From NCBI GenBank assembly GCA_015231595.1, contig JADGBH010000046.1, positions 1 through 35,765 on the forward strand: a stretch of 35,765 nucleotides of DNA, in the 5' to 3' direction. The DNA is from Desulfobacterales bacterium. GTDB taxonomy: Bacteria > Desulfobacterota > Desulfobacteria > Desulfobacterales > JADGBH01. The stretch's first letter is position 1. Every line of letters starts with the position of its first letter. Both the position numbers and the translations under genes were made by a program. The notes under the pieces are model-generated. The model was not told the DNA's origin. It was given only the letters and a program-made list of their open reading frames with translations, and ran no database searches. Below are positions 7,504 through 14,561 of this stretch, piece by piece.

Positions 7504-8385
7504 ATGCGAAAATTTTTTGTTGAGCTGCTCATAGCATCGTTTTTCCCCTTTATCGTAGGATTTAGCGATGTGCCTACGGATAAGGATATAGAGCAGGACA
7601 CCATTAAAAAAGCTATTTTTTTCCCACAGGGCCAGTTGTTTTTCCCCCCAATGGCAAACTCTAAAGAGCCTCGTACCCATGCTACCTATTTAAACCTCAA
7701 GCTTCCAGATGACAGAATCAACATCGGATCTATCGGATTCGGCGATAGCTTCGGATTGGCGCGATGTCCCGGATGGGGTGATGAGGATGCATGGCAACTC
7801 AATATCAGCGGGGTTATACTCGCCCAGTTCAATATGGACTCCGAGTCCATTGACTTGCTCAACGCCGACTATATCATCGGATTTCCATTAAGCTACCGTA
7901 ACGAGCCATGGTCAGCACGACTGCGCATCTTCCACCAGTCATCTCACCTTGGAGACGAGTTCCTCCTCAGCTCCCAGCCATCGGATTTGGAGGAACCACG
8001 CATTAATTTAAGCTTTGAGTCTATTGAACTGTTCGTAGCATACGAATGGGAGGGAATTCAGCTAACCGCTGGTTCTTCATACATCATTCACTCCGACACA
8101 GACCTCAAACGTAAAATTATCCAAGCAGGCATTGATTATCAAAGCAAAAAGCCGGTTTTCAAACCGACGATACGTCTGTTCGCCGGCGTCCTTTACAATA
8201 CATGGGAGGAAACCGATTGGAACGCTAATTTTAATGTCAAAGCTGGATTCAACATCCGCAGTCCTTATGCCGGAAAACGTGGCATTCAGATTTTTGGTGA
8301 ATACTACAACGGGAATCTCCCTTTCGGGCAGTTCTACGAAGTGCGAACAGAGTATTACGGTGGAGGAATTAATGTATCGTTCTGA
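7504..8385 (+). CDS. DUF1207-family outer-membrane protein
   Basis: The 293-residue protein begins with a signal peptide (MRKFFVELLIASFFPFIVG). It contains the family hallmark RLRIFHQSSHLGDEFLL at about residues 139-155, preceded by the strand-rich stretch GFPLSYRNEPWSAR. Alternating hydrophobic beta strands continue to a C-terminus ending in a phenylalanine (GGGINVSF), the usual final residue of outer-membrane beta-barrels. DUF1207 proteins have no assigned function to my knowledge. Ribosome-binding site AAGGAG precedes the ATG. It is the last gene of the plus-strand envelope block, and the palindrome at 8390-8417 directly follows its stop, probably ending transcription. G+C is higher than in the flanking regions. 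Confidence 0.85.
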   Translation: MRKFFVELLIASFFPFIVGFSDVPTDKDIEQDTIKKAIFFPQGQLFFPPMANSKEPRTHATYLNLKLPDDRINIGSIGFGDSFGLARCPGWGDEDAWQLNISGVILAQFNMDSESIDLLNADYIIGFPLSYRNEPWSARLRIFHQSSHLGDEFLLSSQPSDLEEPRINLSFESIELFVAYEWEGIQLTAGSSYIIHSDTDLKRKIIQAGIDYQSKKPVFKPTIRLFAGVLYNTWEETDWNANFNVKAGFNIRSPYAGKRGIQIFGEYYNGNLPFGQFYEVRTEYYGGGINVSF

Positions 8386-8389
8386 GTAT

Positions 8390-8417
8390 CGTCATTCCCG
8401 CTAAAGCGAGAATGACG
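8390..8417. repeat. Palindromic repeat of the widespread CGTCATTCCCGC type, acting as terminator
   Basis: CGTCATTCCCGCT, a two-base AA loop, then AGCGAGAATGACG: a 13-bp stem with one wobble pair, followed by TTTATTTAG. Near-identical palindromes (CGTCATTCCCGCG...CGGGAATGACG) are scattered through many bacterial genomes as short dispersed repeats. Here it starts five bases after the stop of the DUF1207 gene and probably doubles as its terminator. Confidence 0.7.
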
Positions 8418-8426
8418 TTTATTTAG

Positions 8427-8705
8427 TCAGCAAAAATTATGAATGTTGATAATCGAGTTATAACAAATAAATCCGCATTGAAGGCATCTTTTAGATTCAG
8501 ATCTGGAATAATTTTTTTGTGTTTCAGATAATTTACCTCTTGCAATACGGCTATCCCAACCTCCTGACGCAATAAAAACAGCATTGAATCCATCATTTAA
8601 TAATTTTTCAACAGTAAAATCTTTACCGCATGTTTTGTTAAGTTCGGTTTTTGCTCCCATTTCAGTAATGCCTTGAATATCCCAATCGAGAATTTGGAAA
8701 ATCAT
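8427..8705 (-). pseudogene. Decayed fragment of an FAD-dependent oxidoreductase (GltD/HdrA-like)
   Basis: The 92-codon reading frame joins two recognisable pieces of a large flavoprotein. The first, LDWDIQGITEMGAKTELNKT ... GKDFTVEKLLNDGFNAVFIASGGWDSRIARG, matches the segment of glutamate-synthase-small-subunit-like oxidoreductases where the second dinucleotide-binding domain is followed by FLAxGxW. The second, CLQCGFICYN, resembles a C-terminal CxxCxxxC iron-sulfur motif. Several hundred residues expected between and before them are missing, including the GxGxxG FAD site. I therefore call it a deletion remnant, not a functional small gene. It implies that an oxidoreductase locus was lost at this junction. 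Confidence 0.55.
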
Positions 8706-8801
8706 GCGGATTGCTTACAAAATCACTTTGCAATACGTTTTAAAACGTGCTATTGAGCATATTTTTCAAGTAGAACCAAAATGATATATAAGGAGTTTCA
8801 T

Positions 8802-10355
8802 GTGAATACTGAAAACCCAATCATAAAACAGGCAATGATAGGAACGGCAAACCCTATAGACTTTGATTCTCCCTTAAAAGATATAATTTTTAATCTACAA
8901 ATAAATGATAGGGAAAAAGAGTTTTTATTACTTACGGGCTGTATTGGCATATATCAGACATCAGGCTATAAACCCTCTGCTATTGAGATCAATGTTCAAG
9001 CTTCACCCGAAGAAAGCATGAAACCATGTTCCCAAGTTATAATTCAAATAATTGACCGAATATTCAGAGGTGAACACATTGATTTAATAACTGAACTATG
9101 CGATAGAATGCAAAAACATAATCAAATCATGCCTTATCATCTTTTAAATACAGCGCTTAATATAAAAAATGAAACAATAAAAAAAGCAATCGTCAAAATT
9201 ATTGGTAAAAGAGGTTATTGGTTAAGCCAATTTAAAGACGAATGGAAATGGGTTTCTGACTATTTAGAAGAATTAACCGATTCTCTACCGTCAAATATAG
9301 AAGATATATTTGAAACTGAAGCATACCATAAAAAACGGTTAGGGCTATTCAAAAAAATACGTAAAATCAATCCATCTGATGCCCTTAAATTGATTGAAAA
9401 AACATGGTCGAATGAAAATGCTGAACGAAGAAAAGATTTTATCCAAATGTTTAATATTGATATTTCTGAAGAAGATGAGCCTTTTTTAGATAAAGCTTTA
9501 TTTGATAGGAGCATATCAGTAAGAGAAGAAGCTTCAAAGGCTTTAACTAAAATAAGCAATTCAAGATTTTTAAAAGAAATAATAAATATATCGGATTCAT
9601 TTACTGAATGCCAAGCAAGCATTAATCTTTTAATAAATCCGCCAGACAAATTTAAAAAAGAATGGGAAAATTATGGAATTCTTCAAAAAACTCAAGAAAA
9701 AATAGGACTCAGAGCATGGTGGTTAATTCAGTTTATTAGCTTTATACCACCTAAACATTGGAATACACGTTTTGAAATTGATAAACAAAGCTTACTTAAA
9801 GCCGCTCTTAGTAACAATGAATGGGGTATGGGATTTATTGAAGGATTATCTAATGCTTGCTTATTGCATAATGATAAAGAATGGATAAGCGTTCTATGGG
9901 ATTTTTGGTTTTCCTATATTCCACCAAAAAATAATTATCGAGAAATTAATGTTACAACAAATTTTATCGAAAAACTTTTTTCTAATATGTCAGTTCAAGA
10001 TAAAAAAAACAGGGTATGGAAAATATTTGAAAAGAAAGACGTAAAGAGTAGTCGTTTTCATTGGTGTATAAACGATGATTCTGAGTTTTGTAAGGCGATT
10101 GCTGATGAATATATGCTTAAACTTCAAAATTACATTCGAAATTTCAATTTAAAAAAGAATGACGACTTCTATATCTGGATTGATACTATGGTGTTATTTG
10201 CTAAAAATCTTCCTTATGAGTATTTTGATAAGGCTTTAAAAATAAAGTTGTTTGATGAAAAAGCTCAATATTCTGATTATTTAAAAAATGAATTAAATAA
10301 ATTTATTGAAATAATTCAACTTAGAAAATGTATTGTGGAGGAAATTAATGGCTAA
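8802..10355 (+). CDS. DUF5691-family helical repeat protein, first gene of a MoxR operon
   Basis: I place the start at the GTG at 8802 because AAGGAG lies six bases before it; the in-frame ATG at 8781 has no such site. The 517-residue product opens with NPIIKQAMIGTANP and contains GKRGYWLSQF at about residues 165-174, with YHKKRLGLFKKIRKINPSDALKLIEKTW shortly after. This is the RLxxLxxxRxxxPxxALxLxxxxW block I associate with DUF5691, an alpha-helical HEAT-like family. There are no obvious catalytic motifs and no membrane segments. The 3' end overlaps the ATPase gene by eight bases (ATGGCTAA), indicating translational coupling. In other genomes DUF5691 genes travel with MoxR ATPase and DUF5682 genes; a substrate or scaffold role for the ATPase is inference. 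Confidence 0.75.
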   Translation: MNTENPIIKQAMIGTANPIDFDSPLKDIIFNLQINDREKEFLLLTGCIGIYQTSGYKPSAIEINVQASPEESMKPCSQVIIQIIDRIFRGEHIDLITELCDRMQKHNQIMPYHLLNTALNIKNETIKKAIVKIIGKRGYWLSQFKDEWKWVSDYLEELTDSLPSNIEDIFETEAYHKKRLGLFKKIRKINPSDALKLIEKTWSNENAERRKDFIQMFNIDISEEDEPFLDKALFDRSISVREEASKALTKISNSRFLKEIINISDSFTECQASINLLINPPDKFKKEWENYGILQKTQEKIGLRAWWLIQFISFIPPKHWNTRFEIDKQSLLKAALSNNEWGMGFIEGLSNACLLHNDKEWISVLWDFWFSYIPPKNNYREINVTTNFIEKLFSNMSVQDKKNRVWKIFEKKDVKSSRFHWCINDDSEFCKAIADEYMLKLQNYIRNFNLKKNDDFYIWIDTMVLFAKNLPYEYFDKALKIKLFDEKAQYSDYLKNELNKFIEIIQLRKCIVEEING

Positions 10356-11484
10356 AAAATCAAAAAATGTAGATTCGGTTAAAGAGGATTCCGTGAAAAA
10401 TGATATACCATCTATATTAAGACAGCACGCTGAACAGCAATTTGAAGAAGAACTGAATGAACTGAGTAAAGTAGATGATCATAAAAAACCTCAAAACTGG
10501 AAGCTTTCTCCTTGGGCTGTAAAAACGTATATTATGGGAGGAAAAATCGCTAATGGTTTTGAAGTTACACCTAAATATATTGGCAATAATCGCATCATTG
10601 AGATTGCGATATCAACTCTTGCGACAGATAGAGCGCTTCTTCTTTATGGACTTCCTGGCACTGCAAAGTCATGGGTAAGTGAACATTTGGCGGCAGCTAT
10701 TTCTGGAGACTCTACACTCATTGTTCAAGGAACTGCTGGAACAGACGAATCATCAATACGATATGGATGGAATTATGCTCGTCTTCTTGCTGAAGGTCCT
10801 TCAAGAGAAGCTTTAGTTGCAGGTTCAATCATGAGAGCAATGATACTTGGAAAAATTGGAAGAGTTGAAGAGCTTACCCGTATTCCAAGCGATGTTCAAG
10901 ATGCTTTAATATCAATTCTTTCTGAAAAATCCATTTCAATATCAGAGCTTAACAGCGAGGCTCAAGCGCAAAAAGGATTTAATATTATAGCTACAGCAAA
11001 CAACAGAGATAAAGGCGTTAACGATTTATCAAGCGCTTTAAGCCGACGTTTTAATACTGTTATTCTTCCACTTCCTGATACAATGGAAGAAGAAATCGAA
11101 ATCGTAGAAAAAAGAGTTGGTGAATTAGGAAAAGCTTTAGATCTTCCAGCAGAAAAGCCGGCTTTAAAAGAAATCAAGCGTGTTGTAACAATTTTTAGGG
11201 AATTAAGAAACGGAGTTACACTTGATAATAAAACAAAGATTAAAACTCCATCCGGCGCACTTTCAACTGCAGAAGCTATATCTGTTATGAATAGCGGAAT
11301 GGCTATGGCCGCTTATTTTGGCGACGGAGTTTTAACTGCAACAGACCTTGCTTCAGGAATTACTGGAAGCATAGTAAAAGATCCAGTGCAGGATAAAATT
11401 ATTTGGCAGGAATATCTTCAGACTGTAATAAAAGAAAGAGACGATTGGAAAGATTTATATAGAGCTTGCCGCGAGGTATTGTAA
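10348..11484 (+). CDS. MoxR-type AAA+ ATPase of the DUF5691/DUF5682 operon
   Basis: The start is the ATG at 10348, six bases after GGAGG; an upstream TTG at 10333 would precede that site. The 378-residue protein has Walker A GLPGTAKS at residues 101-108, sensor 1 ATANNRD at about 215-221 and an arginine-finger region SRRF at about 232-235. The segment that should carry Walker B reads GKIGRVEELTRIPSDVQDAL, keeping EE and the following MoxR-like helix but lacking the hydrophobic-DE strand. The stretch is of the type GKxxRxEELTRxPSxVQDxLISILSEK that I recall from ATPases paired with DUF5682. MoxR proteins usually act as chaperone-like remodelers with a vWA partner; none is encoded next to it. 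The next gene starts one base after the stop. Confidence 0.85.
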   Translation: MAKKSKNVDSVKEDSVKNDIPSILRQHAEQQFEEELNELSKVDDHKKPQNWKLSPWAVKTYIMGGKIANGFEVTPKYIGNNRIIEIAISTLATDRALLLYGLPGTAKSWVSEHLAAAISGDSTLIVQGTAGTDESSIRYGWNYARLLAEGPSREALVAGSIMRAMILGKIGRVEELTRIPSDVQDALISILSEKSISISELNSEAQAQKGFNIIATANNRDKGVNDLSSALSRRFNTVILPLPDTMEEEIEIVEKRVGELGKALDLPAEKPALKEIKRVVTIFRELRNGVTLDNKTKIKTPSGALSTAEAISVMNSGMAMAAYFGDGVLTATDLASGITGSIVKDPVQDKIIWQEYLQTVIKERDDWKDLYRACREVL

Positions 11485-11485
11485 T

Positions 11486-13720
11486 ATGACTGTGCATATA
11501 TTTGGAATTAGACATCATGGGCCGGGCTGCACTAAGAGTTTAATGAGTTCTCTTAATACTCTTAAGCCAGATATAGTGCTTGTTGAAGGCCCTCCTGATG
11601 CTCAAGACATAATTAATATGATAAAATCTGATAAAATGGTTCCTCCTGTTGCCCTATTAATTTATCCAATTGATGCGCCCCAAAAAGCGGTTTATTATCC
11701 TTTTACTATTTTTTCTCCAGAATGGCAGGCTTTACACTACGCATTAGAAAAAGGAATAGCCGCTCGATTCATAGATTTACCCCAATATTTCAGGCTCGCA
11801 GAGCAGCAAGAAAATAAAGAAAATAATCAAGATACTTCAGAATTAGACGAATTAGATGAATCAAAAGAACTTCATGATGATCCAATAGGAATTATCGCAA
11901 AGGCCGTGGGTTATAAAGATGCGGAAATTTTTTGGGAATATCAGATTGAGCAGCGAAAAGACGTATCAGATCTTTTTGAAGCAATAGCTGAGCTTATGCA
12001 ATCTTTAAGGGCTGAATATCCTACTTTTAGGAAAAAGGATGCCTTGCGTGAAGCTTATATGCGGGAAATGATTCGTGAAGCAGAAAAACAAAAATTTGAG
12101 CGAATAGCGGTAATATGCGGCGCATGGCACGTTCCGGCTTTAATGGATAGAGAAAATGAAAAAGAAGACAAGGCACTTTTAAAAAATCTTAAAAAAATTA
12201 AAGTTCAAGCTACATGGGTTCCATGGACAAACTCGCGTTTATCTTTTAAAAGTGGATATGGAGCTGGAGTATATTCGCCAGGATGGTATGAACACATCTT
12301 TAATGAACATGATAAAGCTCCAACAAAATGGGTAATTAAGGCTGCCAGACTTCTTCGCAAAAAAGATCTTGACGTTTCGTCAGCAAGCGTTATTGAAACT
12401 GTCCGCCTTGCAGAAGCTTTAGCTGCATTAAGAGAAATACCCATGCCCGGTATGGAAGAATTAAGAGACTCCATCCAAACTGTTCTTTGTCATGGCAATG
12501 TTTCGCCTATGCTTCTTATTAGTGAAGAACTTGAGATCGGCGAAAAAATGGGGCGAGTGCCTCCTGAAACTCCTGTTATTCCATTGCAAAAAGACCTTGA
12601 AAATGAACAACGCAGACTTCGCCTTACACCCACAACAGAAATAAAAAATTTAGACCTTGATCTTCGAAAAGATAAAGATAGGGAAAAAAGTTCATTGCTT
12701 CATCGTCTTAATATTCTTGGCGTTAAATGGGGAGAAATTTTAGATGTTCATGGCAAAAAAGGCACTTTCCATGAATTTTGGAAGCTTCAATGGGACGTTA
12801 CCTATGTTGTGCTTTTAATTGACGCAAATATATGGGGAAACACAATTGAAACAGCAAGCAGTTCTTATGCTTGTCATACAGCTAAAGAATCTAATGAACT
12901 TTCGGTTTTAACGTCTATTCTTGATAAATGTATACTTGCTGAATTGCCAAAAGCCTTGCAGTTTACTCTTGAACAAATTCAAGAAAAAAGCGCTTTATCA
13001 AGTGATGTAAGGGGTATGATGGATTCATTGCCTTCTCTTGCTAAAATTGCCCGTTACGGCAATGTAAGAGGTACGGATATAAAAGAAATAATGAAGGTTT
13101 TCAACGGGCTTTTTGAGAGAATACTTATTGGGATTTTTCCGGCTTGCTATTCTTTAGATGATGAAGCTGCCCAGTCAATGATAAAAAGCATATCAAATGT
13201 TAACGAAAGCTTAAAAATTCTAAATACGCCCGATATAAACGAAGAATGGAATAAAGTTCTTATAAAACTCGAAGGTAATGATAATAATATTCATGGATTA
13301 GTGAGAGGCTTTTGCATAAGGCTTCTTTTGGAACAAAAATGTTTAACAGAAGAAGATTTAGAGAGAAAAGCTAACCTTAATATGTCGTTTGCCAATCCTA
13401 TTTCTCAAGTTGTATCCTGGATTGAAGGTTTATTAAGTGGAAGCGGTCTTTTTTTAATTCATCAGGACGGATTTTGGTCAGTTATGAATTCTTGGATTAC
13501 TGAACTTAATGGGGATATCTTCGCAAATATTCTTCCGATTTTAAGAAGAGCTTTTTCTAATTTTAGTCGTCCAGAGCGGCGAACTATGGGTGAAAAAATA
13601 AAACATATCCAAATAAGTTCCAAAAAAGCTAAAAAAGATATTCCAAAATCAGATTTTTTATCAATTGACAAAGATCGCGCGAATAAAGTATTAAATATTT
13701 TAACTCAAATATTGAAATAG
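11486..13720 (+). CDS. DUF5682-family protein with TraB/TIKI/EreA-like motifs
   Basis: The 744-residue protein opens with VHIFGIRHHGPG (H10, H11), then DIVLVEGPPD (E34), later REAYMREMI (about 188-196) and IAVICGAWHVPAL (H215). A GxRH-type loop, a conserved glutamate after a strand, and a GxxH loop after a second strand form the pattern of the TraB/PrgY, TIKI and erythromycin-esterase/ChaN superfamily. Several of those members are thought to use metal-dependent hydrolytic chemistry. The remaining 500 residues are mostly helical and specific to DUF5682. No signal peptide or membrane helix is seen, so it should be cytoplasmic. It is the last gene of the operon; the usual following vWA gene is absent. 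The family call is from memory and the enzymatic suggestion is inference. Confidence 0.8.
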   Translation: MTVHIFGIRHHGPGCTKSLMSSLNTLKPDIVLVEGPPDAQDIINMIKSDKMVPPVALLIYPIDAPQKAVYYPFTIFSPEWQALHYALEKGIAARFIDLPQYFRLAEQQENKENNQDTSELDELDESKELHDDPIGIIAKAVGYKDAEIFWEYQIEQRKDVSDLFEAIAELMQSLRAEYPTFRKKDALREAYMREMIREAEKQKFERIAVICGAWHVPALMDRENEKEDKALLKNLKKIKVQATWVPWTNSRLSFKSGYGAGVYSPGWYEHIFNEHDKAPTKWVIKAARLLRKKDLDVSSASVIETVRLAEALAALREIPMPGMEELRDSIQTVLCHGNVSPMLLISEELEIGEKMGRVPPETPVIPLQKDLENEQRRLRLTPTTEIKNLDLDLRKDKDREKSSLLHRLNILGVKWGEILDVHGKKGTFHEFWKLQWDVTYVVLLIDANIWGNTIETASSSYACHTAKESNELSVLTSILDKCILAELPKALQFTLEQIQEKSALSSDVRGMMDSLPSLAKIARYGNVRGTDIKEIMKVFNGLFERILIGIFPACYSLDDEAAQSMIKSISNVNESLKILNTPDINEEWNKVLIKLEGNDNNIHGLVRGFCIRLLLEQKCLTEEDLERKANLNMSFANPISQVVSWIEGLLSGSGLFLIHQDGFWSVMNSWITELNGDIFANILPILRRAFSNFSRPERRTMGEKIKHIQISSKKAKKDIPKSDFLSIDKDRANKVLNILTQILK

Positions 13721-13836
13721 CTTGATTACATCGTGTGGATCAGGAAATCATGATTGTTTTAGGAATTTATATAAGAAAAACTTTCTACGTTTATGGCGAA
13801 TAATAAAATTTATTCTGATTCAATTAGGAGGTTAAA

Positions 13837-14232
13837 ATGGAATTAAAATGGCAAGAAGATTTTAAAACTGGAAATGATGCGGTTGATTTTCAACATCGTT
13901 TCTTCATAGAACTTATTAATCGAATTGAAAATGATTTGCGAGAATCAAAAAATGACACTCATAAGCGTAACTTGCTCGTTGAATTAAAAAAATATGCGGA
14001 ATTTCATTTTAGTTCTGAGGAAAATATAGCAATATCATATAACCTTCCAGGAGTCAGCTACCATCACGAACGTCATGTGGAACTTCTTGATGAATTGAAT
14101 CGTCGAAAAGATAGCGTTTTTAATGATACGAAATCATTAAATGATTTTTTTCATTTTTTAATTGAATGGTTTATTGGGCATACATTTAATGAAGACCAAA
14201 AACTATTTAAGAAAATTTCAGCTCAATACTGA
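13837..14232 (+). CDS. Bacteriohemerythrin
   Basis: The 131-residue protein carries the full set of diiron ligands of single-domain hemerythrins: H20 (DFQHRFF), H57 and E61 (HFSSEE), H76 and H80 (HHERH), then H115 and D120 (GHTFNED). It would bind O2 reversibly and serve oxygen sensing, transport or detoxification in a microaerophile or anaerobe. The ATG is preceded by AGGAGG. It follows the DUF5682 gene by 116 bases on the same strand; a separate promoter is possible but I could not identify one. It has no fused methyl-accepting or GGDEF domain. Confidence 0.92.
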   Translation: MELKWQEDFKTGNDAVDFQHRFFIELINRIENDLRESKNDTHKRNLLVELKKYAEFHFSSEENIAISYNLPGVSYHHERHVELLDELNRRKDSVFNDTKSLNDFFHFLIEWFIGHTFNEDQKLFKKISAQY

Positions 14233-14561
14233 TTCACCTATACCCAGAAAAAATTTTAATGAACTTTGACACTCGATTATCATGTTGAGTTAGATTTATT
14301 AAGCCTCAAGATACCTCCCTTTTTTAAAGGTTCTTGACGTCGCTTTCAAAAATAATTTTCCATACCACCATCCTTTGAACATATATTTTCCAAAAAATGT
14401 TATTATATCAAATGAATATCTTTTATAATTTTTCCGATAAATTAGTTTTCTTTCGGTATCAACAGGCGGGCGCAATCCGCTAATGTTCACGATATCCACT
14501 GCCCCCATTCCACGAAATGCGTCAAGGTCAGACTTGGGTGACCCCTTTTGTCCATCTGGAA
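14233..14561. other. Intergenic region with a possible decayed reading frame
   Basis: Between the convergent hemerythrin and histidine kinase genes. The minus strand is open from about 14574 to 14299. From the ATG at 14508 it would give 69 residues beginning MGAVDIVNISGLRPPV and ending TFKKGRYLEA, with coding-like sequence also upstream of that ATG (DGQKGSPKSDLDAFRG). There is no ribosome-binding site. The first half is G+C-rich and the second half A+T-rich, as if two sequences were joined. I do not recognise the product; a remnant of transferred DNA is the best guess. Confidence 0.3.

Noticed and set aside
9260..9649. 129-residue minus-strand reading frame inside the DUF5691 gene
   Set aside because: Antisense shadow of a clearly coding gene; serine/leucine-rich composition typical of such shadows.
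13721..13836. Remnant of a vWA gene after DUF5682
   Set aside because: The 116 bases contain no open frame resembling a vWA MIDAS (DxSxS) motif on either strand.
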